From NCBI GenBank assembly GCA_009859145.1, contig VRVR01000049.1, forward strand, positions 1 through 64,000: a stretch of DNA of 64,000 nucleotides, written 5' to 3'. A program made the position numbers and the translations under genes. The notes below the pieces were generated by a model. It saw only the letters and a list, made by a program, of their open reading frames with translations. It searched no databases and was not told where the DNA came from. Origin of the DNA: Andalucia godoyi. Taxonomy: Eukaryota > Discoba > Jakobea > Jakobida > Andaluciidae. Below are positions 17,324 to 26,912 of this stretch, piece after piece; positions within the stretch are counted from its first letter, which is position 1; every line of letters begins with the position of its first letter.

Positions 17324-19513
17324 CTATGAGAACAGTTCAAAGGTTTCCAATGGTCGGAATTCAACGACCGCTACTGACAGTGTAGCCGATCCGCGCAGCA
17401 CGACCAGTGAGAGCGGCGTCGTCTGATCGCTTCCGTCGTTGATCCAAGCATAACTGGTCACTAACGCATGGACCGGGCTGGAGCTAAACGAACCGCGTAC
17501 CTGGCCGCCGAACGTATACTCGAGAGACAGGGTGGACGTGGACGTGACAATGTACTTTTCGCGCGCGTCGGTCAACAGAATCTTTCCGTACGCAAACAAA
17601 TATCCGGTATTCCCAAGCCAGGTCATGGAACGCAAATCAAAGCACTCGTAGGAACCAGATCCGCCAGGATCCGTATTGAACTGGTACATGGTATCATTGA
17701 CGGTCAACACACCAGAGCCGATCGTCCCAGGGTCTGCAATCCAAGGCATCGCAATGGAAACCGCGTCGACAGTCATGGGACCCCCCGACTGGGCAGCGGG
17801 AATGGAAATCTTCAGCAGCCGATGCGCGGTCTGATCGTAGTAGGCTGCCACGGAACCATTGGCCGAGATTGCGAGTCCTGAAATCGCTGCACGCCCGGTC
17901 GACACAGGATTTGGAAGGCAGCCGGCACTCGTAATGGCTGACGGCCCAAGGAGCACACGGCAGAGCGTTGCTGGATTTCCTCCGTACACAAGGGCCTGCG
18001 TGCCTTTCTTGTCAAATACGACATCCACCGGGTACAGCGAATGGGTGAGATTTGCCACAAGTTGCACATTTCGCCCTCCACTTTCGTACTGAAACGACAA
18101 CAGATGAAATCCCGTCGTATTCACGATTCCCAAGTATAGCATCGAATCTCTCGCGTTCACCGTCATCCAGCACATTGAAATCTGCGAAACCACGGATGCA
18201 GCATCAAGGATGGTGATGCCCGACAACTGCTTCTGCTCCATGTCGACAGACCCAATCACCGACTTTGAAAGAGACTGCATGCTTGCGGTTGCTTGGTACA
18301 ATGCAAAGAAAAAGTACGCTTGGTTCACAGCGTCGTAGGCATTGCAAAGCGCGGACCCGTAAGGATTCACACTGAGTCCGTCTGAGAATGCTCTCGCGAA
18401 CGTCATCTGAGAAGGCTCGAATGCGGGAACCGGAAGGTTCCAGAATGACGACAGGAAGCTGTCTTGTGGTACCGGAGCAATTCCAAAAAGAGAGTGTCCG
18501 TCCGACACAAAAAATCCCAAGGGCGAAAAGATTCGCAAACTGGGATATGCGTACGATTTCGAAATCGTCATCGGCTTCGAATCTTCCTGCGGTACAAGAA
18601 TCTGCAGCAGCGCGCTGCGATCCGATCCATAAACATAACCGCCGACGCCAACCATCGACTCGAGCCAACTTCCCGGCAAGTTGATACTGTCCACAATTGT
18701 CAAGTTTGACGTGCGGATTCTGGAGACTGTCTGCGGTCGACCCGCAATTGCGACCTGTGAGCTAACCAGCGCATACGTATCGGTCGAGTCCACACACACG
18801 CTCATGATGAGGCCCGGGACAGGAACTACCTTGGTGATGTTGAAAAACTTGTTGTTCACGACCAGCAATCCAGCGCCTGTTCCCAGAAAACTCTGAGAAC
18901 CGTCAGACGAGATCGCGGCTCCTCCGGGAAAGATGAAACCGGGATCAAAGTACACGAGATTGTACTGGTCTTCCGTAAACGTAAGCAGATCCACCCGGAC
19001 ATATTGGCTGTAGCCAGTCACATACAGCCATCGGCCATTCGGATCCATCAGCAGACCCAGAGGGTATCCCGACACCACGCGCAGTTGGAGCACCTGGTCA
19101 GGAATAGGCACATCCAGTCCCTGATTGACTGGGATGCGGACCACGCACTGGCCGTAATCGCACTTTGCAAGCACATACAGAGTTGTCGCATCCGTCGTGG
19201 AGTCCACCGTCGCTGCAACCGGCAACGTTACGTTGGAATTCGGCACTCCGTCGAGCTTAACCAGACCCACCCGGGAATTCGACTGCGTGTCGAAGACCAC
19301 CAGCCGACCAGGCTGCGAATCTTTCATCGGGAAGTACGCTCGGTGATGCGCAATGTCCATTGCAGACGGCAGTCCCCCGACATCCGATGCCGGGAGGTCA
19401 ATGTACTCATGCACAACAAACGCATCTCTCGCCAGCACCGCACGACAGTTCGTGCTTGCGAGCACAAATAGCAGAATTACAACAGCATCTATCCACAGAC
19501 CCTGTCGACCCAT
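17324..19513 (-). CDS. Secreted or type-I-like beta-propeller-type protein, 729 aa
   Basis: The first ATG is at 19513 (MGRQGLWIDAVVILLFVLAS), a clean signal peptide. The remaining roughly 700 residues are a regular series of beta-strand repeats typical of propellers (GYPLGLLMDPNGRWLYVTGY, ISGLAISANGSVAAYYDQTA, and VDVVFDKKGTQALVYGGNPA). Several N-glycosylation sequons are visible (NVT, NIT, NLT, NTT, NGS, NDT). There is no C-terminal membrane segment. It is likely extracellular or luminal, perhaps a surface-binding protein. No specific family is recognised; WD40/YVTN-like or NHL-like folds are candidates. Large, intact and single-exon, it is the biggest gene of the subtelomeric zone. Confidence 0.75.
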   Translation of the reverse strand: MGRQGLWIDAVVILLFVLASTNCRAVLARDAFVVHEYIDLPASDVGGLPSAMDIAHHRAYFPMKDSQPGRLVVFDTQSNSRVGLVKLDGVPNSNVTLPVAATVDSTTDATTLYVLAKCDYGQCVVRIPVNQGLDVPIPDQVLQLRVVSGYPLGLLMDPNGRWLYVTGYSQYVRVDLLTFTEDQYNLVYFDPGFIFPGGAAISSDGSQSFLGTGAGLLVVNNKFFNITKVVPVPGLIMSVCVDSTDTYALVSSQVAIAGRPQTVSRIRTSNLTIVDSINLPGSWLESMVGVGGYVYGSDRSALLQILVPQEDSKPMTISKSYAYPSLRIFSPLGFFVSDGHSLFGIAPVPQDSFLSSFWNLPVPAFEPSQMTFARAFSDGLSVNPYGSALCNAYDAVNQAYFFFALYQATASMQSLSKSVIGSVDMEQKQLSGITILDAASVVSQISMCWMTVNARDSMLYLGIVNTTGFHLLSFQYESGGRNVQLVANLTHSLYPVDVVFDKKGTQALVYGGNPATLCRVLLGPSAITSAGCLPNPVSTGRAAISGLAISANGSVAAYYDQTAHRLLKISIPAAQSGGPMTVDAVSIAMPWIADPGTIGSGVLTVNDTMYQFNTDPGGSGSYECFDLRSMTWLGNTGYLFAYGKILLTDAREKYIVTSTSTLSLEYTFGGQVRGSFSSSPVHALVTSYAWINDGSDQTTPLSLVVLRGSATLSVAVVEFRPLETFELFS

Positions 19514-20149
19514 TCGCAAAACCTTGTTGGCGACAGAATGAGTGCAAGCGTGCGTGTGACCGCGTGTGACTGACTGTGCGCGCGTTTCTTGGCTTGAAAG
19601 ACGAAAAGGCTATTCGCAGTTCGCAATTCGTTGTTCTTTGGTCGACTTTCCCGTTTTTGGAAAAGGCTCCGAGGGTTTTTTTTTGTTACGACCCAAGTCG
19701 ATTTTAGGCGAACTCGAGTTCGCATGGCCTTAAATTTATCTTTTTTACAGCTGTCTGGCGTTGAAGTGCACTCAAAACGCTCCTTGAAAAACACATCATG
19801 TGGCCCGGTTGCTCGAGAGCGATGACGGGAGCTGGTGCGTTTTCTGCGGGAGCGGAGCGCCGGCGATATGTTCTGTTCAGCGATTTCTTTATTTCTGGAT
19901 ATGTCAAGTCGTTTTCTGACATCACATGATCCATGCTGGTGAGAGGGCGCTGAGGGTGCTGAGAACGAAAAGGAAATTGCACACGAAGAAAATGCCATTT
20001 TTTTAAATTTAAATTTTATAAAGGCTGTTTTTCACATTATTCAGTTGCAGTGTCCATGACGAGAGAAGATCAGGTGGGGTTGGGTGTTCCACAAACTGCT
20101 GGCTATCTCCCCAAGGCACTGTCCGTTCGTTCGTGCGTCTCCCATGGGG
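19514..20149. other. Gap between two minus-strand genes
   Basis: The promoter of the propeller protein and the 3' flank of the lipase gene lie here. A T-rich patch sits at 19675-19690 and an AT-rich one at 20001-20022. No gene is supported. Confidence 0.45.
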
Positions 20150-21004
20150 CTAGGAATCGCAGGGGGCGTTGTACACTCCGAGATAGGTCATATGGTCGTT
20201 TGGAATCCAGTCTTGCATCCGAACCGAGTCTGCGCACGTCGGATCTTCTCCATCGGTCCCGCTGCAAGCACGGTACTGAAGCGCAGCAGTCTGATTGAAG
20301 AACCATATTTCCTGCGTGATGTGATGAAATCCGGCATCGGGTGGCGGCAAATGCGGCACAATGTCGTAATGGTGTACATGCCTCCAGGAAAGGCCGAGCA
20401 CGGTCGCATCAAACGAGTCCGAAAACTCCTTGTTTCCAACACGAGGACTTCCAAAGGTCGCTGCGCCCGATTGTACGGTGCTGTTGAACGTACGTGCCAG
20501 TTCGTATGCCATCAACGTGGACAGCGCAGCACCGAGGCTGTGTCCCGTGCAAGTAATCTTCCGAGTCGCATACTTCTCAAACAAGCCGTCGAGCTGAGCA
20601 TCAATCTGCTTGCGAACGGACCGCAGGCCGTCCCAAAACCCTGCATGAACCTTGATGTCGCGCCGATCCTCATACGGAGAAATCATCAAAAAGTCCAGAT
20701 CCACAATCCAATTCGGAATGTTTTGCGAACCACGAAACGAAACAATGATCTCATCTTCATTCTTATCATACGCAGTGTATCCGTACACTTGCGTCACATC
20801 GCTCGTAAACACCTGCACGTCCTGCACATTCGTGTTGTGGACGCACCACATGCATTTCCACGCCTCGAGAGACTGCGGAGGACAGAATGCCCCAAAAGCA
20901 AAGTACAACAGTGAAAACGCCTTTGCAAGATCAAATACAATCATGGTTGCATCAACATGCGTCCGCGCAGATATACAGTAAGGAACCCAGGTGTGCCACA
21001 CCAT
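20150..21004 (-). CDS. Class 3 lipase (Rhizomucor-type), 284 aa
   Basis: This is an alpha/beta-hydrolase of the lipase_3 family that hydrolyses acylglycerols. The frame contains the oxyanion/lid region (IIVSFRGSQNIPNWIVDLDF), the nucleophile elbow GHSLGA (Ser156 from the chosen start), the acid Asp214 (HHYDIVPHLPP) and His271 (DHMTYLGVY), so the triad is complete. Conserved cysteine pairs in the N- and C-terminal parts suggest a secreted or luminal enzyme. The first ATG is at 21004. The open frame continues upstream without another ATG, and a hydrophobic N terminus could serve as a signal. It shares a divergent intergenic region, including the long GA repeat, with the gene starting at 21324. 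Confidence 0.92.
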   Translation of the reverse strand: MVWHTWVPYCISARTHVDATMIVFDLAKAFSLLYFAFGAFCPPQSLEAWKCMWCVHNTNVQDVQVFTSDVTQVYGYTAYDKNEDEIIVSFRGSQNIPNWIVDLDFLMISPYEDRRDIKVHAGFWDGLRSVRKQIDAQLDGLFEKYATRKITCTGHSLGAALSTLMAYELARTFNSTVQSGAATFGSPRVGNKEFSDSFDATVLGLSWRHVHHYDIVPHLPPPDAGFHHITQEIWFFNQTAALQYRACSGTDGEDPTCADSVRMQDWIPNDHMTYLGVYNAPCDS

Positions 21005-21120
21005 CAGCAGAACGACCTGCACTTCCCAAGTTTTCCGTTTCACAGTTTTGCTGACATTTCGAGCGACCGGATGTCGACACTTGTCGCCTGGGCAAACCCC
21101 GCCAAGTGCAGGTCTTGCTT

Positions 21121-21133
21121 ATTCGCGCCAAAA
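21121..21133 (-). promoter_or_regulatory. E2F-like site
   Basis: attcgcgccaaaa reads TTTTGGCGCGAAT on the other strand, a full match to the E2F/DP consensus core TTTSSCGC with a second half-site. It lies about 190 bases upstream of the 1203-aa gene and 120 bases upstream of the lipase start. Function is inferred from sequence only. Confidence 0.35.
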
Positions 21134-21173
21134 ATAATAGTCTTACGTAAAATAATAAATGAACAAACAAACC

Positions 21174-21176
<3 letters not shown>

Positions 21177-21250
<74 letters not shown>
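21177..21250 (+). repeat. (AG)37 microsatellite
   Basis: A 74-base uninterrupted AG dinucleotide tract ends 73 bases before the ATG at 21324. It is the longest case of the purine-rich leaders seen in front of many genes here, and could act as a GAGA-type promoter element or 5' UTR tract. Confidence 0.97.
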
Positions 21251-21256
<6 letters not shown>

Positions 21257-21323
21257 GGTGAGAAAGGTTCGGTGAGATCGCGGGTCGGCATTCGCAAAAG
21301 AGACGTTTGGGGAGGGAAGGTGC

Positions 21324-24300
21324 ATGATGGAGGAAGACGTGATTCTGTTCCCTTCCAGATTCTATTTTTCTCAAGCTTTTCAAGACACAGAGTCAGATTT
21401 GCTGCAAGATTGGCACGCGTTCCAGGCATATCGAGATGAAATGATTCCGACCAGCAACGGACTCGGATCCGGATTCGGATTCGGGCATCAGGGTTTGAGG
21501 AATGTCCCGAAGCCACAGCTGCTGCAGTCCTTCTTTGCTGTCGGTGGCGACGCTCCCGCTGTGGACTCCGAGATTGTGGATGTGGAGCAATTTCTGCAGG
21601 TTGTCTACGATTCGTGCATGTCGCTGAGCGCTCGAATGGACAGTCGCTTGTACGATGGTCCGGATGTTTTCAACAAGTTCCTCCACAGCTGCTTTTGCAA
21701 CCTGTCTTCGTTGGACAACACGAATGAAATGAATTTGGATATTCTGAAGCGAGCATTTTCGGTCACAAGCAGACGCCTTGGCTGTGTCGCCTGTACAGGA
21801 ACTGACCATGCTGCACTTCTCGCGTTTGCGGAAGGGATTCTTTTGCCGTACTCGACCGGTAACATCTTCGAAATGCTGTTCATGTGGGAGCTTTCCATGT
21901 GCGTTCTTGGACGATCAATGGCAGAAGCCCAGTCGGTCGTGGATCGACCGGCTTCCGTGTCGGTGGTCGATCGCTGTCTCTGTCTGATTGCCTCCAGCAT
22001 CACCTTGAGCATTCTCAGCCGCGCGACAGGAAAGTTTCCTCTCAACAGCGAGTATGAACATCGTTTGTTTGCGCGCCTTCTGGGGAGTTTCCAAAAGGTG
22101 ATCGCGATGACGGGCAGATCTGACGTGTGGCTTTTCCTGGAAAGTGCTCCGCTGACGATCGGTGACCATATTGTTTCTTCAGAAAGAGAGGTTGTGATTT
22201 GGTACTTGATCTGGTGTTGTCGCTCCCACTTGGTCCCGGATCTCTCGCTTCCGTGGAAAAGCTTCATATCCCGCTATCTGCATCTTTCGCCCGCGACCTG
22301 TCGAGACCACTTGTATCGAATTTGCGTCTTGGTTGACTCCAGACCTCCGTCCTCCATCGACCCGGTCATGGAGCTGATCAACACCGTTCTCCGCCATGGC
22401 TGGCATTCCGAACTCAGTGTTTTTCCGCCTCGTTTTCAGGATGCACTTCGCGACTCTCACGCTACCCACTCGGAGTCGCCTGTTTCGTTGATCTTCCAGA
22501 TGGTCAAGATTGTCAGTGGCAAATGGGCGACCGCCGATCTTCGGTTGTTCAATCTATTTCTTTCTGCCGTTTGCGAAGGACTCGAGGCATCTGTGCGACG
22601 TCGCCATGACACCGACACTGCTCTTTCGCCGTGTGTCCTTCGATACTACCTTTGTTTGGTGTGCATTCTTGCAACCGGTGCACCAGTCAACCAAATGCCC
22701 GTGTTGATTCATCGGGTTTCCAAGTCCTTTGATATTTCGTCCAGCAACAGCGCATCCACAAAGGTTTTCGTGGAATTCTTGGCTCTCATGTGCACAATCC
22801 ATCAGCGCCGACAAATTTCCATCAAGGGCGTTGCCGATATCCTGAATGTGGTGCTGTTGTCGGTGATTGGGAGACAGTCGCCATCCGACGTGCGTGCATC
22901 TGCATACGATGAGGATCTCGTCCGGTATGTGTTCTCCTGCCTTGCCTACATGATCAAGAAATCCCCGGATATGGGATCTTGTGAAGAATATACATTCATA
23001 CAGGACGCCGTCTTGTTTGTGCTCAAGCACCCGCAAAAGTTTCCCGTTTCCATATCGCGGAGTGTCATCAAGATTCTGCGCTCCATCATATCCAGCCCTG
23101 CGTCCGTCCCTGCCCAAGATCACAAGAAGTGCTCCTGGTGGCTCCATGCGGTGCATCAACACCTAATTAACATCATCACGTCAACTTCCATTGCGCTGGG
23201 GGACGATCATGAACAGGATCTGACTCCCTTGTTTGAGATGGTGGATCTCTGCAGCTACGCATGTATTCAAATGGTGCACAGCGGTGTATCAAACTGGCAA
23301 ACGATTGTCTCCATTTTTTCAAAGCTGAAATGGCTGAAGTCCGTTCGATTCGCTTCGCGGCAAGTGCTCTTTCGATTCTACTTTAGAGTTTGCCATGTTC
23401 AGCATCCCCTGGTTCTTTTACATTCCTTTGCTTTTTGGGTCTTCAGCCTGTGCGAATACAAGATCACGTTTCAGCACTCGTTCACGGAAAGGATGCTCGA
23501 GACAGAAACGCTTTCCGGGTTGGCACGGTCCTTGGATGTCGGTGCTCAGGGGCTGTCGGATCGCCGACATTTTGGGAAGCTGCGACTCCGGTTGCTCGAG
23601 ATGTTGCTTGCTAACGAATTTGTCTTTGCAGAGGCACAGTGTCCCTTCCGGCTGGTGATTCAGCCGTGCCTCGCTGCGCTGCTGTGGTACCTTTCTCTTT
23701 CGCCGTCCTCCGTGCCGATTGAGGGAGTTGCATGCGGCCCGTTTACATTTGATGTTCTCTCGCTCTTTCTGAAAAGCAAACCTCGGCTGTTCTACGATAC
23801 TCGGGACTCTCAGAATACGTTGCTGTCTTGGATCTTGGACCATTTCTTCAACTTTGTCAAGGTGTTGCCACTGGCCAAAGTGTCCTTACGTCTCTCTCAT
23901 TTTCCATCTCTGTTTCTCCTCTTTTGCAGTCTCGGCATGTGGGACTTCAAGGATCCGTATCTTCTGAGACAGTTTGTGAACTCGTTTTGCAGGAATCTGT
24001 TTGAAAATATTCTCTGGAATGCCTCTGAAAACGACGAACTTCGCTTCCATGTTTTGTCTTCATCCCTATCCCAGGCGCCGTCTCCTTTTGCGTGGAGCTT
24101 TGGATCGTCGATCCTTTCCTATTATCTTCTGCGGTGCAATGAGTTCCCGATACATGTCCGCAAAACAGCGTTCAAAACCGTGAATTATCTGCTGGTGCAA
24201 GCCTCCTCCTCGGCTCCGCACGGGTGTTTAGAAGACCTCTATCTGGCACTTATCTCTGCTGTTGTTCGACTACCTCTCAACTCATCCGAAACACTATGGG

Positions 24301-24935
24301 TTCTTCATGATGGCGTGCGTTCGATCGCAGAGTGTTTTGAGAAGCTCAAAGAATGCACTCTATGCCATTCGTCCAACGTCGCCACTCTCAGCCAGTACTT
24401 GTCTGTCATTGTCCTGAAGTTCACTGTCAGTGTTCTGGAGCTGCTGCTTCCCGCCCCGAGTGCAGGTCAGCGTGATGGCCCCAGCATAAGAGGACTGTTC
24501 TCTACCCTTTCTTGCAACCAGCCGAATCCGCGAGAAGCCGATGTTCTTCGACTTGTGTCGTCGTTTGCAGAGCGGGACCGTTTTCGATCGCTGAGCTCGG
24601 TGTTTGGGTCAAAAGTGCATTCGACGAATTCCATTCCTGTGCACCCGTCCTTGCCTCTTCAACAGTACCGGTCTCTTCTGTCTTCGTTGTTCACCCTTGC
24701 GTCGATGCTGCTTCCGCTGTCGACAGACGCTGTTCGAGCCGATTGGGAGCACATTTGGATCATGCTTCGGAAACGAAAGCTGAACCCTAATCGCGAAGGA
24801 GTCAAAGGAGTCCTGTGCTTGCTGCGAGACGCCAACGATCCGGCTTCTCTTGAGCTTGCCCGACTCGGAATGGACCGCTCCGCCGACGACAACTCCACTG
24901 CTGCTCTTCTCTCCGTTTCCTTCTGTCGACTGTAG
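21324..24935 (+). CDS. Large helical-repeat protein, 1203 aa, family not recognised
   Basis: One unbroken exon starts at an ATG at 21324. Apart from a short glycine-rich patch (GLGSGFGFGHQG, residues 46-57), the protein is leucine-rich and helical throughout, with the regular spacing of an alpha-solenoid (HEAT/ARM-like). No signal peptide, catalytic motif or zinc finger is seen. Length and architecture resemble scaffold proteins of the MMS22/MMS22L or symplekin type, but I could not match a specific motif. An E2F-like site upstream would fit a replication or repair role, which is inference only. A profile search (HHpred) or a predicted structure would decide. Confidence 0.8.
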   Translation: MMEEDVILFPSRFYFSQAFQDTESDLLQDWHAFQAYRDEMIPTSNGLGSGFGFGHQGLRNVPKPQLLQSFFAVGGDAPAVDSEIVDVEQFLQVVYDSCMSLSARMDSRLYDGPDVFNKFLHSCFCNLSSLDNTNEMNLDILKRAFSVTSRRLGCVACTGTDHAALLAFAEGILLPYSTGNIFEMLFMWELSMCVLGRSMAEAQSVVDRPASVSVVDRCLCLIASSITLSILSRATGKFPLNSEYEHRLFARLLGSFQKVIAMTGRSDVWLFLESAPLTIGDHIVSSEREVVIWYLIWCCRSHLVPDLSLPWKSFISRYLHLSPATCRDHLYRICVLVDSRPPSSIDPVMELINTVLRHGWHSELSVFPPRFQDALRDSHATHSESPVSLIFQMVKIVSGKWATADLRLFNLFLSAVCEGLEASVRRRHDTDTALSPCVLRYYLCLVCILATGAPVNQMPVLIHRVSKSFDISSSNSASTKVFVEFLALMCTIHQRRQISIKGVADILNVVLLSVIGRQSPSDVRASAYDEDLVRYVFSCLAYMIKKSPDMGSCEEYTFIQDAVLFVLKHPQKFPVSISRSVIKILRSIISSPASVPAQDHKKCSWWLHAVHQHLINIITSTSIALGDDHEQDLTPLFEMVDLCSYACIQMVHSGVSNWQTIVSIFSKLKWLKSVRFASRQVLFRFYFRVCHVQHPLVLLHSFAFWVFSLCEYKITFQHSFTERMLETETLSGLARSLDVGAQGLSDRRHFGKLRLRLLEMLLANEFVFAEAQCPFRLVIQPCLAALLWYLSLSPSSVPIEGVACGPFTFDVLSLFLKSKPRLFYDTRDSQNTLLSWILDHFFNFVKVLPLAKVSLRLSHFPSLFLLFCSLGMWDFKDPYLLRQFVNSFCRNLFENILWNASENDELRFHVLSSSLSQAPSPFAWSFGSSILSYYLLRCNEFPIHVRKTAFKTVNYLLVQASSSAPHGCLEDLYLALISAVVRLPLNSSETLWVLHDGVRSIAECFEKLKECTLCHSSNVATLSQYLSVIVLKFTVSVLELLLPAPSAGQRDGPSIRGLFSTLSCNQPNPREADVLRLVSSFAERDRFRSLSSVFGSKVHSTNSIPVHPSLPLQQYRSLLSSLFTLASMLLPLSTDAVRADWEHIWIMLRKRKLNPNREGVKGVLCLLRDANDPASLELARLGMDRSADDNSTAALLSVSFCRL

Positions 24936-25196
24936 CCGCTGGCTCTCCTCCCACTCGAACTCTCAAACGTCTAAAAACATTTCCTCTCTGTTCCTGGTCT
25001 CTCTGGTCCGAATGCTTATCTGAAATTTCCATAGTGCTGAAAGCTTGCTTGGAAGAGCCGCACATCATAATACCTAATTACCCCATCCTTTTACGAGGTG
25101 CACTTCATTGTACTCTATACCCTGTTGATTAGTGAGTCGAAGCAGTGTTTACCTGTTTTTGGTGTTGGTTTCGTGGTTTGCTTGCTGCGCCAAAAA
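24936..25196. other. Short spacer
   Basis: Contains the 3' flank of the solenoid gene and the promoter of the DDHD gene. A GCGCCAAA element (25187-25194) sits directly before the ATG. Confidence 0.5.
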
Positions 25197-26759
25197 ATGT
25201 CTTCGCTGGACCACCTCGTGTTGTGCATCCCAGGCATTGGGTCACGGTCCATTCGCAATTCATATAACACACCGTTGCCAATCCTTGTGAATCATTTGCA
25301 GTCGAACATCCAGCTCGTAAGTCCGCCAAACCTGAAAATCGCGCTTCGGTTCATCGACTGGTCGACTTCAGTCCACAATCTCGTGGATGCGCCGATTGCC
25401 GCGTTGACGCCGCCCTCGATTCCTCGAATGCGCAACTTCTTAAACACTGTGTTGTGCGATGTCCTGCTGTTCTTATCTCCGGTGTACGGCCCTCAGATTG
25501 TGGAGTCCGTGATTTCGCAGTTGAATAGAACATATGAAGAACAGAACACCAGATATTCGCCTGCAAAGTACGTGTCCATTGTTGCGCATTCGCTTGGTGG
25601 AGTCATTTTTCACCACATTCTCAAGGAGCATTCCGACAAGCTGGCGTTCCAAGTGCATTCGTTCATATGCCTTGGATCGCCGCTGGGGCTGTTCTCATTG
25701 GTGAGTGGCATGACGGAAGTGGATCGACGCGTGCGCAACATCTTCCATCCACTGGACCCCGTTGGATACCGCGTCGAACCTCTCGAAGACGAAGGCATGA
25801 GTGCGATGGCTCCCGTCATGCTTCCACACTGGATTCCCATGCGACCCCAGACAACTACTTCCGCTTCCTCAGCCTCAGCCTCGGCCTCAGCCTCAGCGTC
25901 GACTTTGGCTTCCGTGTCGACGACAACGACAACAACGATGACGACGACGACGACGACGACTTCCTTGACCGCGACCTCCGCTTTTCCCTCCTCCACGACA
26001 TTGCAATCTCAAATGCAGCCGCAGCCGCAGCCGCAGCCGATGGTCGGTAGCGCGGACACGACGGGTAGCTCTGCAACGGTTACGACCTCGACATTGTCTG
26101 CGTCATCCACCGTTTCGACGTCCGTTGTCCTGCCTCCTGCTGAATCAGAGTCTGCACAGCCAGCGGTTGTGATGCAGCAAGCGGAGAGTATAGTCGAAGC
26201 CGCAGTCGCTGCGGACGAGATCGCCACAATGACCGACACTGCCGACGTGCCGCCACCCGAAGACCTGGATGCGATCATGGCCAGCGGTGTGGCTCCCCTT
26301 CCACGAGCCACGCCGTCGGCCGGTCCGCCGTCGAGCGTGATGAATGCAATGAAGAGCGGACTGTCGTCGATCATGACTCGAGTCAGCTCATGGGGTGTCG
26401 GTGTTGGCGCAGCAATGAGCTCTTCGAATCCGTATGCAGCAGCGGCGGCGGCGGCGTCTTCTTCGTTTTCCTCAATGAGCGACATGTCCTATGGAGAAAC
26501 GGCTACACCCGTCGTGCGGCCTCTTCCCAGCCTTGTTCTGCAGCAAGCAGACTCGCCGTCGACAACTCCCAAGAAGCCGATCCGTATTCCAGAAGTTCGA
26601 AAGGATTATGTCTTGCAGCTTGATTCGTCTGCGCTAAATGTCCCTGCGGTTGGCGATTACATCGGCTCTCTCCGTGCACATACGAGGTACTGGTATGAGC
26701 GCGATGTCGCGTGGTTCATTGTATCGGAACTTGTTCGAAACTCCAATCTGAAACCATAG
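25197..26759 (+). CDS. DDHD-domain phospholipase A1-like protein, 520 aa
   Basis: This is related to the phosphatidic-acid-preferring phospholipases DDHD1/DDHD2/SEC23IP, which act on ER-Golgi and other membranes. The ATG at 25197 begins directly with the hydrolase strand (LVLCIPGIGS). The nucleophile elbow VAHSLGG (Ser132), the FICLGSPLGLF strand and IFHPLDPVGYRVEPL precede a long insertion of about 240 low-complexity residues (Ser/Ala/Thr/Pro/Gln, positions about 205-455). The DDHD end follows: RKDYVLQLD and HTRYWYERDVAWFI, including the conserved His and Asp. The N-terminal WWE/SAM regions of animal homologues are absent. The active site looks complete. Confidence 0.9.
   Translation: MSSLDHLVLCIPGIGSRSIRNSYNTPLPILVNHLQSNIQLVSPPNLKIALRFIDWSTSVHNLVDAPIAALTPPSIPRMRNFLNTVLCDVLLFLSPVYGPQIVESVISQLNRTYEEQNTRYSPAKYVSIVAHSLGGVIFHHILKEHSDKLAFQVHSFICLGSPLGLFSLVSGMTEVDRRVRNIFHPLDPVGYRVEPLEDEGMSAMAPVMLPHWIPMRPQTTTSASSASASASASASTLASVSTTTTTTMTTTTTTTSLTATSAFPSSTTLQSQMQPQPQPQPMVGSADTTGSSATVTTSTLSASSTVSTSVVLPPAESESAQPAVVMQQAESIVEAAVAADEIATMTDTADVPPPEDLDAIMASGVAPLPRATPSAGPPSSVMNAMKSGLSSIMTRVSSWGVGVGAAMSSSNPYAAAAAAASSSFSSMSDMSYGETATPVVRPLPSLVLQQADSPSTTPKKPIRIPEVRKDYVLQLDSSALNVPAVGDYIGSLRAHTRYWYERDVAWFIVSELVRNSNLKP
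25858..26470 (+). repeat. Low-complexity coding stretch in the DDHD gene
   Basis: Runs of codons give Ser-Ala alternation, Thr-rich blocks, Gln-Pro repeats and an Ala run. It interrupts the catalytic domain between the acyl-hydrolase core and the DDHD end, as disordered insertions do in animal DDHD1. Confidence 0.85.
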
Positions 26760-26912
26760 CAACACATGCCCGGTCTTCTCCTTTTAATGCATTCATCGTT
26801 GTTTACACTATGGTGCTGTTTTCTTCTTTTCTTCGTTTTCTCGACAGGTCTTTTTTCTTTTTATCCACCTTTCCTTCCTTGGTTGTTTCTGCTGTGGAGA
26901 CGGTTGCCGCTT

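Noticed and set aside
17166-17426. Small ORF starting MGANPSKF, a possible myristoylated protein
   Set aside because: It runs antisense into the 3' end of the propeller-protein gene, and the sequence after the first 30 residues looks like a shadow.
21040-21516. Long minus-strand frames made of Leu-Ser repeats
   Set aside because: They are the translation of the AG microsatellite and shadows of the 1203-aa gene.
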